This document shows positions 16,901 through 21,098 of a DNA stretch of 21,098 bases, in pieces. Each line of letters starts with the position of its first letter. Position 1 is the first letter of the stretch. The notes under the pieces are model-generated. The model was not told the origin of the DNA, made no database searches, and saw only the letters and a program-made list of their open reading frames with translations. Made by a program: the position numbers and the translations under genes. The DNA is taken from positions 1-21,098 of the forward strand of contig JAIDFD010000248.1 in assembly GCA_029054485.1 (NCBI GenBank). Direction: 5' to 3'. Origin of the DNA: Clostridia bacterium (GTDB taxonomy: Bacteria; Bacillota; Clostridia; Christensenellales; Borkfalkiaceae).

Positions 16901-18365
16901 GACGGTTGATTGCATCGACGTAACCGGTTGCGTAGCAGTTAATTACCGAGCCGTATGAATACACCGTACCGGCAATACCGCCGGTGCGCATTGCGCCTTC
17001 TATGTTGCCGTTTGCATAGCTGTTGATTACCATTGCGGGGGCATTCTCTCCGTAGGGCAACACAAGTCCCGAAATTCCGCCCGCAGTGTAAATATTGCCC
17101 GCTCTGCCAACGATATTGACATCGGTCGAGCAGGAACGCACTGCCGAGTAATAGTAACTTGTGCCGTCGTACGCGGAAGCCTGAAAACCGATAATTCCGC
17201 CGATATAGCCTGTAAGGGAGTTGCCGCCGGTCGCCAGAACGGTACCGCTTACCGAACAGTTGGTGATATTTACGCCTAAACCGTAAGCCACCACGCCGCC
17301 GATAAAGAAGCCGACGTAGTCTTCTGCATTTTCAACAGTGTCCCAAGGAGCCGCGTTGACGTCGCAGGTGAAGTTTTTAATATTTAAGTCATAAATCTGC
17401 GCGTCCGCCGCATAGCCGAACAAACCGATAAAGGGCATAAAGCCGTCTGTAAAGTCGTTTTGGTCCACAACGGTAGGCAAAATCGTATAGTTAGAAATGG
17501 TGTGTCCGTTGCCGTTAAAGTTTCCGCTGAAAGCATACTCCTCTGCCGGGCCGATTATGAACAACTCTTCGCCCTTCATATCGATATCGGCTTCAAGGCT
17601 GTAATAAGCTCTGTAAACCTGGCTGTGAGAGAACGAGCTGCTCATAAAGTAAGCCATAGAGTAAAGGTCAACGGGCTTTCTTATTTTGTAAGGATTTGAA
17701 ACAGTGCCGTTTCCGCCGTCCTCAAGCGCAATGAAAGAATCTTCAAGTTCGAGACCCTGAATAGAAATTGTAACCCTGCCGTCTATGGTAGCGTGGTACT
17801 TGCCGTCCGTAGGTTCAAGCACCTGAGTGTTCGCAAGAACTTCGAACTCGGGATTTTCGCCGTAGTAAACGCTTACGTCGATAGAGAATACAACTTCGGT
17901 ACCCAATTTAACTCTCGTTCCGTTGGGGTCTTCGGTATTAATTTCCGTAAGGACTTCGTTTTCATCAACGTACTCCGCGTTATAGGTTATACGGTAGTCG
18001 TTTCCTTCGCTGTCGCCCTTATCGAAGATGACCGCGTATCTGCCGGAAACGTACACGTTAGAAACCGAAACGATCGTATCCTGTTTCATTGTAAACGAAT
18101 AATTGCCGTCCGAGTCGGATCTTAACTGGTCTCCGTTGACGGCAACAAGGGGTTCGCCCTCGGCATCGTCATCGAGTTTTACCTGAAAATTGACCTTGTA
18201 ACCCGATCTAACCTCGTAGCCGGAAGGAATTTCGCAGACGATATTCGCGCCGTCTACTGTACTGAAATAAAGAGTGTAATAATGCGCGTTGGTACAAGCC
18301 GCGGCGGCAATACCCAGACAGGTAAAGCATACGACTGCAAGAAACGCCAACAAAAGTTTTTTCAT
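13941..18365 (-). CDS. Large surface lipoprotein with GLUG repeats, InlB-type repeat and a C-terminal array of beta-rich repeats
   Basis: Function unknown; an adhesin or substrate-capture role is inference. The signal peptide ends in AAAAC, so Cys24 is lipidated. Residues about 28-205 look like two or three small beta domains. At 211-600 is a beta-helix of GLUG type, opened by FNGNGHTISN (283-292) and with about seven units such as GGIAGTVYS...VINCYATGYVDA and GGIVGDLGTDAIIANSFFTG. An InlB-type segment follows at about 603-685. From about 690 to the end, units of roughly 80-100 residues recur, each with an F-x-G-x-W or similar opening and a YxFNGKG core. No catalytic motif is visible. The start is set by AAAGGAG 8 bases upstream and a good promoter (18433-18461). 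It is transcribed towards the protease operon and separated from it by a weak terminator. Confidence 0.9.
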   Translation of the reverse strand: MKKLLLAFLAVVCFTCLGIAAAACTNAHYYTLYFSTVDGANIVCEIPSGYEVRSGYKVNFQVKLDDDAEGEPLVAVNGDQLRSDSDGNYSFTMKQDTIVSVSNVYVSGRYAVIFDKGDSEGNDYRITYNAEYVDENEVLTEINTEDPNGTRVKLGTEVVFSIDVSVYYGENPEFEVLANTQVLEPTDGKYHATIDGRVTISIQGLELEDSFIALEDGGNGTVSNPYKIRKPVDLYSMAYFMSSSFSHSQVYRAYYSLEADIDMKGEELFIIGPAEEYAFSGNFNGNGHTISNYTILPTVVDQNDFTDGFMPFIGLFGYAADAQIYDLNIKNFTCDVNAAPWDTVENAEDYVGFFIGGVVAYGLGVNITNCSVSGTVLATGGNSLTGYIGGIIGFQASAYDGTSYYYSAVRSCSTDVNIVGRAGNIYTAGGISGLVLPYGENAPAMVINSYANGNIEGAMRTGGIAGTVYSYGSVINCYATGYVDAINRLSNAGYGNNRYASSGGIVGDLGTDAIIANSFFTGDVTATASAGVAYNKAGDIAGNIGIGGANGGEYIHSESGLIYNCADNVDNDYIQNTLGWSTADWIFTNGGYPTVNGEEASNSFTLIISLKNGEVDGKNTVEYQIVDEYYPMVSWYLGEVIDEFMTADGGERSFGYYFDEELTLKVPNSYIPMHGITLYAAFADYSEVAGVYYLNSDGNGKYIELTENGELIYRDGALSSVSYYYYDGETITLRDTFIAIGNGHSNSYESFKATVEDGVMTIWDNQYYLKDSTTSSPVLATKKIENFGYGKYYSADGSVEYQFNTDGTGVYTNGANKQNFTYTVNGNSLETSLGLSGVISGGAVTSMNGASLRAFDKFEGTWELASSAHKEYTFNGKGGWVYEYYGYDQDGNKDTVETHSGSYTVSGNTVNLGNGTTFTLNSNGYLVTNGSVYYYKQYSYTGVWTDLANTFSIEITFNGVTVDGYGSATINYGANYGSYDLEYDVRIRDLTLATGEDENGETIYTTFYTDVPVIFMYNEDVLIAALTYLEDSRTLFGGVYQLSSGEMEIKTFYLYDEFRGDWISGDLDVIFNGLGNYNVAGSANFLGASGVVTVTTADGTERGTYTIINNTLSGEFSYGGNTYTISYDENSGTIKIDNAGTLQQRDEWYTVKLVDDNGNVYSFNGKGNISGAGVMTITDKDGNVISTPSYNSSTITRSGNDFKYGSTTLYVYNGFTGVWYVAGTFGGQLEIGKFNATYTATGTSFGEACTFTYHPDGNYVTFIEPAGGMTYYINLLDGGDITELAVSTVNNTFGEYSVCTNVDFDSYKGDYEYNGGTLTLDGFANSVFTDGAAMYVKDEELVETFTYVIDELGQVLMHSDYTGLYYIFYADEEGEYVKDGVNYVKVLPDDLYRINATDEDNVVFSFNGNGKGVTSDNKTFTYSIDDIDDTLGQYTLIITVDGNTETYVLDYSIDFNDINYTLSVKTEDDKEEAN
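13944..16298 (-). repeat. C-terminal array of degenerate 80-100-residue beta-rich units in the GLUG lipoprotein
   Basis: Recurring motifs in the protein are FEGTWELASSAHKEYTFNGKG (from residue 858, first 20 key residues), TGVWTDLANTFSIEITFNG (941-959), FRGDWISGDLDVIFNGLG (1058-1075), EWYTVKLVDDNGNVYSFNGKG (from 1147), FTGVWYVAGT (1215-1224), YKGDYEYNGG (1307-1316) and VVFSFNGNGKG (1402-1412). The pattern is a short aromatic opening, a strand ending in FNGxG, a YTV/YTI strand and a hydrophobic closing strand. I do not recognise a named family; the fold could be lipocalin-like or a beta-sandwich. Confidence 0.7.
16566..17735 (-). repeat. GLUG-type beta-helix repeats in the large lipoprotein
   Basis: About seven units of GG(I/V)xGxxxx...xINCYATGxV type span residues 211-600, for example GLFGYAADAQIYDLNIKNF, GGIIGFQAS, GGISGLVLPYGE and GGIAGTVYS. 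Gly and Cys/Ser ladder positions are conserved. GLUG units are known from bacterial surface proteins and IgA peptidases, where they form a stalk or beta-helix. Confidence 0.85.
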
Positions 18366-18391
18366 CGCTCTATCTCCTTTATTTTACACGG

Positions 18392-18417
18392 AATACCGCG
18401 GCAAAAAGTGCGGCATT
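18392..18417 (-). promoter_or_regulatory. Hairpin in the leader of the GLUG lipoprotein mRNA
   Basis: In the RNA, AATGCCGC pairs with GCGGTATT (one G-U pair) around a 10-base loop, beginning about 9 bases after the predicted transcript start and ending about 26 bases before the ATG. No known riboswitch is recognised. It may stabilise the mRNA. Confidence 0.4.
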
Positions 18418-18432
18418 ATTCAATATAAGGTC

Positions 18433-18461
18433 ATTATACAATATAATTTATAAAAATTCAA
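18433..18461 (-). promoter_or_regulatory. Sigma-A promoter of the GLUG lipoprotein gene
   Basis: On the minus strand TTGAAT (-35, 18461-18456), a 17-base spacer and a perfect TATAAT (-10, 18438-18433). The predicted start near 18426 leaves a leader of about 60 bases before the ATG. Confidence 0.8.
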
Positions 18462-18466
18462 CTGAT

Positions 18467-18495
18467 TTGACACTTAAAACAAGAAAATCTGTAAT
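18467..18495 (+). promoter_or_regulatory. Possible distal plus-strand promoter upstream of the YitT-family gene
   Basis: TTGACA (18467-18472), 17 bases, TGTAAT (18490-18495). It lies back to back with the lipoprotein promoter and about 260 bases before the YitT-family ATG. A transcript from here would carry the inverted repeat at 18644-18671 in its leader, or could be a separate small RNA. Confidence 0.45.
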
Positions 18496-18643
18496 TATGT
18501 TAAATACCGTCAAAACCCCTCAAATATGGTTAATTTAGCTCAGAAAGGGTAAATTTTTATCGTTTTTAACCCTTTTAAGGCATTTTTACCGTCTCCACAA
18601 GCCCCGTTAAATAACAAAATTAACACCGCCGAGAAACAAATCT

Positions 18644-18671
18644 TATACATTTATAATTGCATAAATGTATA
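18644..18671. repeat. Perfect 11-bp inverted repeat upstream of the YitT-family gene
   Basis: TATACATTTAT and ATAAATGTATA are exact reverse complements separated by AATTGC. The palindrome ends 50 bases before the -35 box of the YitT-family promoter. It could be an operator for a dimeric regulator; it does not match a Fur or Zur box that I know. Confidence 0.75.
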
Positions 18672-18721
18672 TTCACTACCCTGCCGCCGCTCTTTCGGTT
18701 TGCGCCCCGCCGAAAGTACGC

Positions 18722-18750
18722 TTGACAGATTTTTTGAATTTGCTTATAAT
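18722..18750 (+). promoter_or_regulatory. Consensus sigma-A promoter of the YitT-family gene
   Basis: TTGACA (18722-18727), exactly 17 bases, TATAAT (18745-18750): a full consensus match. The ATG begins only 7 bases after the -10 box, so transcription should start at or next to the A of the start codon. Confidence 0.88.
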
Positions 18751-18757
18751 ATAAATA

Positions 18758-19660
18758 ATGAAAAAGAAAGTAACGGAATTATTAAAACGGTATTCGATAA
18801 TAATACTCGGCTGTATAATTTACTCGGCAGGGGTTTCGTTTTTCCTCGATGCAAACAACATTGCTTCGGGCGGAGTTACGGGTATAGCGATTATAATCAG
18901 CTATCTTTTAGAGCCCACCCCCGCCGCCGCGGTTCTGAACACGGGCATTTTGATAGTTATTATCAACGTACCGCTGTTTATTCTTGGATTTGTATTCTTC
19001 GGAAAGGGTTTCACCCTGTCCACCCTGTTTGCAACGGTGTTATCTTCCGCATTAATAGAAGTTTGGAATTTCACGCTAAAAAAATTCATTCCTTTTACCG
19101 ATGACAGACTTATTTCCTGTCTGGTGGGCGGCGCGCTGTTCGGCATCGGACTGGGACTGATTTTCAGAATGGGCAGCACCACGGGCGGCACCGACATCGT
19201 GGTAAAACTGCTGAGAAAAAAATTCCGCTATATAAAGACGGGCGTCATCTCTATGGTGATAGACGTTGTAATCGTCTGCGCGTCCTTTGCGGCTTACCGC
19301 GACTTCGACCTGTTGTGCTACACCGTTATTTCGATAGTAATATTTACGCTTACTTTTGATTTAATTCTGTACGGCGGTAACTCGGCTAAGCTGGTCTATA
19401 TTATTACGGTTGAAGAAAAGGCGAATGAAATCTGCGACAAAATCGTAAAAGAGCTTGATATAAGCGCAACCGTCACCGATGGCAGGGGCGCATACACCGG
19501 CGACAACAAACGAATGATTTTGTGCGCGATAAAAAGCTTCCTCTATCCCAAGCTCAGGGACGTGGTAAAGCAGTGCGACCCCGCCGCCTTTATGGTAGTA
19601 ACCTCTGCAAAAGAAATTTACGGCGAGGGCTACAAAAACCACACCGATGAAGAGTTATAA
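18758..19660 (+). CDS. YitT-family integral membrane protein (DUF161 plus DUF2179)
   Basis: Membrane protein whose transport role is not established in the family. Residues 1-210 carry about five hydrophobic helices with family motifs: IYSAGVSFFLDANNIASGGV (21-40), LVGGALFGIGLGLIFR (122-137) and GSTTGGTDIV (139-148). Residues about 212-291 form the soluble C-terminal DUF2179 domain (YIITVEEKANEICDKIVKEL...RMILCAIKSF). The 300 residues match the usual length. The start is supported by the family-typical MKKK opening and by the lack of any alternative start before the first helix. There is no ribosome binding site and the promoter -10 box is 7 bases upstream, so the mRNA is probably leaderless. 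It ends at a strong hairpin terminator and converges with the SGNH hydrolase gene. Single-gene unit. Confidence 0.93.
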   Translation: MKKKVTELLKRYSIIILGCIIYSAGVSFFLDANNIASGGVTGIAIIISYLLEPTPAAAVLNTGILIVIINVPLFILGFVFFGKGFTLSTLFATVLSSALIEVWNFTLKKFIPFTDDRLISCLVGGALFGIGLGLIFRMGSTTGGTDIVVKLLRKKFRYIKTGVISMVIDVVIVCASFAAYRDFDLLCYTVISIVIFTLTFDLILYGGNSAKLVYIITVEEKANEICDKIVKELDISATVTDGRGAYTGDNKRMILCAIKSFLYPKLRDVVKQCDPAAFMVVTSAKEIYGEGYKNHTDEEL

Positions 19661-19665
19661 TTTTA

Positions 19666-19701
19666 AAGTCCCTGCGGCTCAGCCGCAGGGACTTAGTTTT
19701 T
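19666..19701 (+). terminator. Strong intrinsic terminator, probably shared by two convergent genes
   Basis: AAGTCCCTGCGGC and GCCGCAGGGACTT form a perfect 13-bp stem with a TCA loop, followed on the plus strand by AG and five T. On the minus strand the 3' flank is only TTTAAAATT, so termination of the SGNH gene is plausible but weaker. Confidence 0.9.
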
Positions 19702-19707
19702 ATTAAA

Positions 19708-20316
19708 TTAAAGCAGATGCTTTCTTATCGCTTTTATCGCGGTATTTGCAATCAGACGCGAGCAACGGTGCGTCGGGTGAACGCCGTCGGCAGAATACTC
19801 TGTGTACGGCATACTCTCGGTAAGCCCCTGAAACATCTCGTCGTAGGGCACGAACTCGTCCGCGTGTTCTTCCGCTACGCGGTCGATGATTTTCAACTCC
19901 TCTTCAAAAAGTTTTCTCATTCTTCGTTTATCTGGCGCAGGCAAAAGGAAAGGTTCAAGGAATATAGCCACAATTCCCGCTTTTTTAAGGCGGTCGAAGA
20001 GAGAAATCAAATCCTGTTCAAACTTCTTTAAATCCAGCTCCTTCCCCTCGCTGTATTTGTGCAGGGTGTTGTTGATTCCTATCATTATAACCACAGCATC
20101 GGGTTTTAAATCTATTACGTCTTTTTGCAGGCGGTCTAAAACGTCTCCCAGCTCATTACCGGATATACCTTTGTTAATAAGCTCCAAATCGGTATCGGGA
20201 TACAGTGGATGAAGCTTGTCCGAAAGCACTTTTACATAGCCGCTCCCCAGCGACTTTTCATCATTCCTGTCGCGGCCGCAATCGGTTATAGAGTCACCTA
20301 TAAAAACTATTTTCAT
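19708..20316 (-). CDS. SGNH/GDSL-family hydrolase (probable esterase)
   Basis: Cytoplasmic serine esterase or lipase-like enzyme; no signal peptide. Conserved blocks are complete: block I GDSIT with nucleophile Ser9, block II Gly53 (GISGNELGD), block III G80-x-N82 (IGINN), and block V with Asp177 and His180 (DGVHPT). The 202 residues are the usual size. Proteins of this type are annotated as acylhydrolases of the lysophospholipase L1/TesA group or as carbohydrate acetylesterases; the sequence alone does not choose. AAAGGAG lies 8 bases before the ATG. It has its own promoter (20372-20400) and no operon partner. It converges with the YitT-family gene. Confidence 0.93.
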   Translation of the reverse strand: MKIVFIGDSITDCGRDRNDEKSLGSGYVKVLSDKLHPLYPDTDLELINKGISGNELGDVLDRLQKDVIDLKPDAVVIMIGINNTLHKYSEGKELDLKKFEQDLISLFDRLKKAGIVAIFLEPFLLPAPDKRRMRKLFEEELKIIDRVAEEHADEFVPYDEMFQGLTESMPYTEYSADGVHPTHRCSRLIANTAIKAIRKHLL

Positions 20317-20371
20317 ATTTTTCGCTCCTTTATGTATCTACGCCCTCACGCCTACGGCGTTACATACAATA

Positions 20372-20400
20372 ATTTTAGCACACGCACCGTCCTTTTGCAA
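20372..20400 (-). promoter_or_regulatory. Extended -10 promoter of the SGNH hydrolase gene
   Basis: On the minus strand TTGCAA (20400-20395), 17 bases, TAAAAT (20377-20372) preceded by TGC, an extended -10. The leader of about 50 bases contains ACGCC-GTA-GGCGT (20349-20361) and an outer TATGTA/TACATA pair that ends just before the ribosome binding site. Confidence 0.7.
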
Positions 20401-20442
20401 GCGCACCGCACAAAATAATTTTATCAAAACCGAAATAATGCT

Positions 20443-20471
20443 TTGACAAAAATAATAATATATGTTATATT
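20443..20471 (+). promoter_or_regulatory. Promoter of the tRNA-Ser gene
   Basis: TTGACA (20443-20448), 17 bases, TATATT (20466-20471) with a TGT extension directly before it. The predicted start is a few bases before the mature 5' end at 20485. Confidence 0.8.
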
Positions 20472-20484
20472 TATTTAGCTTTGA

Positions 20485-20575
20485 GCGGAAGTACCCAAGT
20501 GGCTCAAGGGGCTCCCCTGCTAAGGGAGTAGTACGGGAAACCGTAGCAAGGGTTCAAATCCCTTCTTCCGCGCCA
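20485..20575 (+). tRNA. trnS: tRNA-Ser (anticodon GCU)
   Basis: Class II tRNA reading AGC/AGU. The acceptor arms GCGGAAG (20485-20491) and CTTCCGC (20565-20571) pair fully, followed by discriminator G and an encoded CCA (20573-20575). Anticodon stem CTCCC/GGGAG encloses the loop CTGCTAA with GCT at 20519-20521. The long variable arm TACGG/CCGTA (20532-20545) is diagnostic of Ser. The T stem AAGGG/CCCTT with loop TTCAAAT is intact. No intron or defect is seen. Confidence 0.96.
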
Positions 20576-20579
20576 AAAT

Positions 20580-20612
20580 AACGGATAGGTTTTTACCTAT
20601 CCGTTGTTTTGC
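20580..20612 (+). terminator. Terminator directly after tRNA-Ser
   Basis: AACGGATAGGT and ACCTATCCGTT form a perfect 11-bp stem with a TTTT loop (20580-20605), followed by GTTTTGCTTTT. It begins 5 bases after the CCA. Confidence 0.8.
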
Positions 20613-20740
20613 TTTTCGCGGAAATTTAAAGGGATTTGAGGGGAGGCAAGCAAAATTTATTTTGCGCAGGTCTGCGGTCTCTACCGCAGACTTGACAGCA
20701 ATTGAATTTGCTGTCAACCGTGCGCGCCGCCAAAGGCGCT

Positions 20741-20759
20741 AATCCCTTCTTCCGCGCCA
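20741..20759 (+). repeat. 19-bp direct repeat of the tRNA-Ser 3' end (attachment-site-like)
   Basis: AATCCCTTCTTCCGCGCCA occurs at 20557-20575 inside the tRNA gene and again here without mismatch. It covers part of the T loop, the 3' T stem, the acceptor strand and CCA, the classic segment used by integrases at tRNA genes. Confidence 0.9.
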
Positions 20760-20802
20760 TAAACCGTTTGTCTGCTTTTGCGGATAAACGGTTTATTTTT
20801 TT
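20759..20802 (+). terminator. Strong terminator after the tRNA 3'-end copy
   Basis: A stem of about 17 bp (5' arm 20759-20775, TTTT loop, 3' arm 20780-20796, two G-U pairs; core TAAACCGTTT/AAACGGTTTA) is followed by seven T. Like the terminator after the intact tRNA it starts right at the CCA, suggesting that it may be the original terminator displaced by an insertion. Confidence 0.85.
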
Positions 20803-20871
20803 CGCTGTAATGCGTGATTTAGTAGCGGTTGTGGCTGTACGGCGGGCGCTTGTCTTGAAACAAGTGAAAAC

Positions 20872-20908
20872 AAAAAGCAGGAAGTTTAATGCTTCCCGCT
20901 TTTTATTT
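20872..20908 (-). terminator. Bidirectional terminator after the XRE regulator gene
   Basis: AAAAAGCAGGAAG and CTTCCCGCTTTTT (20872-20904) form a 13-bp stem with one G-U pair and a 7-base loop. The A and T runs on either side make it a plausible terminator in both directions. Confidence 0.75.
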
Positions 20909-21098
20909 TTATCTTTCGTCAGTTCTGCCGAGTAAATAATCTACTGAAACTTTGAAATAATCGCATATTAAGTCCAAAAGTTCTAATGACGGCAAATAAT
21001 TTTTATTAAACCAACGTGTAATATAACTTTGGTCAAAATGCAAATCCTTACTAACTTTATACCGAGTAACTTTCTTTTCATTACACAAAAAATCAAAG
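20909..21098 (-). CDS. XRE-family helix-turn-helix regulator (5' part missing)
   Basis: The last 62 residues of a DNA-binding protein are visible; the start lies beyond the window. The sequence runs FLCNEKKVTRYKVSKDLHF, then DQSYITRWFNKNYLPSLELL, then DLICDYFKVSVDYLLGRTDE, ending at TAA (20911-20909). This is the typical Xre/Cro domain: helix 2 (KVSKDLHF), recognition helix (QSYITRWFN), and the LxxICDYFKVSVDYLLGRT closing motif. It ends soon after that motif, so it is probably a short single-domain protein. Target and role are unknown. Confidence 0.85.
   Translation of the reverse strand, partial: FDFLCNEKKVTRYKVSKDLHFDQSYITRWFNKNYLPSLELLDLICDYFKVSVDYLLGRTDER

Larger units (their letters stand above)
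18366..18757. other. Divergent non-coding region between the GLUG lipoprotein and YitT-family genes
   Basis: This 392-base AT-rich gap has no convincing gene. It holds the minus-strand lipoprotein promoter, two plus-strand promoters, a leader hairpin (18392-18417), an imperfect A/T-rich hairpin (18544-18575, AAAGGGT against AACCCTTT) and a perfect inverted repeat (18644-18671). Confidence 0.8.
20576..20759 (+). mobile_element. Possible tRNA-targeted mini-element or attachment-site scar, 184 bp
   Basis: The stretch begins after the tRNA-Ser CCA and ends with an exact copy of the last 19 bases of that gene. Between them lie four hairpins in a row: GCAAAAT/ATTTTGC (20650-20665), a 9-11-bp stem around CTCT (20668-20693), a perfect 10-bp stem TTGACAGCAA/TTGCTGTCAA (20692-20717) and GCGCC/GGCGC (20724-20739). 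No gene fits inside. Either a small integrated element, the remnant of one, or the remains of a second tRNA gene. Mobility is inferred, not shown. Confidence 0.4.

Noticed and set aside
13905..18408. Shared 10-mer CTTTTTGCCG in the leaders of the GLUG lipoprotein and protease genes
   Set aside because: Ten bases at different distances from the ATG and with different context; probably chance.
18544..18576. A/T-rich hairpin as a terminator or riboswitch
   Set aside because: It has a bulge, a long AT loop and no T tract on either strand; no known riboswitch core is recognised.
20520..20717. 65-codon minus-strand open frame containing KKGFEPLLRFP
   Set aside because: It runs antisense through the tRNA-Ser gene; this peptide is a familiar artefact of translating tRNA-Ser/Leu complements. 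No ribosome binding site.
20803..20871. Plus-strand reading frame 20702-20935 and the gap before the XRE gene
   Set aside because: The frame crosses two terminators and the tRNA-end copy, has no binding site and no recognisable family; nothing else is seen in this gap.

Overview
The window looks like chromosomal DNA from a Gram-positive member of the Bacillota, most likely an uncultured gut-type clostridium. Evidence for this: lipoprotein signal peptides of clostridial style, strong AGGAGG-type ribosome binding sites, sigma-A-type promoters, large surface proteins built from BspA leucine-rich, GLUG and Listeria-Bacteroides (InlB) repeats, a YitT-family protein, and no outer-membrane genes. 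Placement below phylum level is inference only; the Christensenellales-like flavour is a guess.

Positions 1-18365 are almost wholly coding on the minus strand. In order of transcription they hold: a 1474-residue GLUG-repeat lipoprotein (18365-13941) behind a clear promoter; a weak terminator-like hairpin; a 2471-residue cell-surface subtilisin (S8) protease carrying a protease-associated domain, Ig-like domains, about 27 BspA-type leucine-rich repeats and a C-terminal membrane anchor (13849-6434); a 442-residue InlB/beta-helix lipoprotein whose ATG directly follows the protease stop codon; an unusually long (880-residue) OppA-type peptide-binding lipoprotein; the permeases OppB and OppC; and the start of the ATPase OppD, cut by the window edge. 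Gaps from the protease onward are 0-32 bases, so this is very probably one operon. The inferred role is a protein-foraging system: a surface protease that may dock on a substrate through its repeats, lipoproteins at the membrane, and an ABC importer taking up the peptides.

Positions 18366-18757 are a non-coding divergent region holding the lipoprotein promoter, two plus-strand promoters and a perfect 11-bp inverted repeat. The YitT-family membrane protein (18758-19660, plus) has a consensus promoter so close to its ATG that its mRNA should be leaderless. A strong hairpin separates it from a convergent SGNH/GDSL hydrolase gene (20316-19708, minus).

Positions 20440-20910 hold a tRNA-Ser(GCU) gene with its own promoter and terminator, followed by a 184-bp stretch that ends in an exact 19-bp copy of the tRNA 3' end and a second strong terminator. 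The stretch between is packed with hairpins. It resembles a small tRNA-targeted element or an attachment-site scar. The window ends inside the 3' part of an XRE-type regulator gene (minus). The most novel-looking items are the protease-importer operon with its outsized proteins, the tRNA-flanked hairpin element and the leaderless yitT-like gene.
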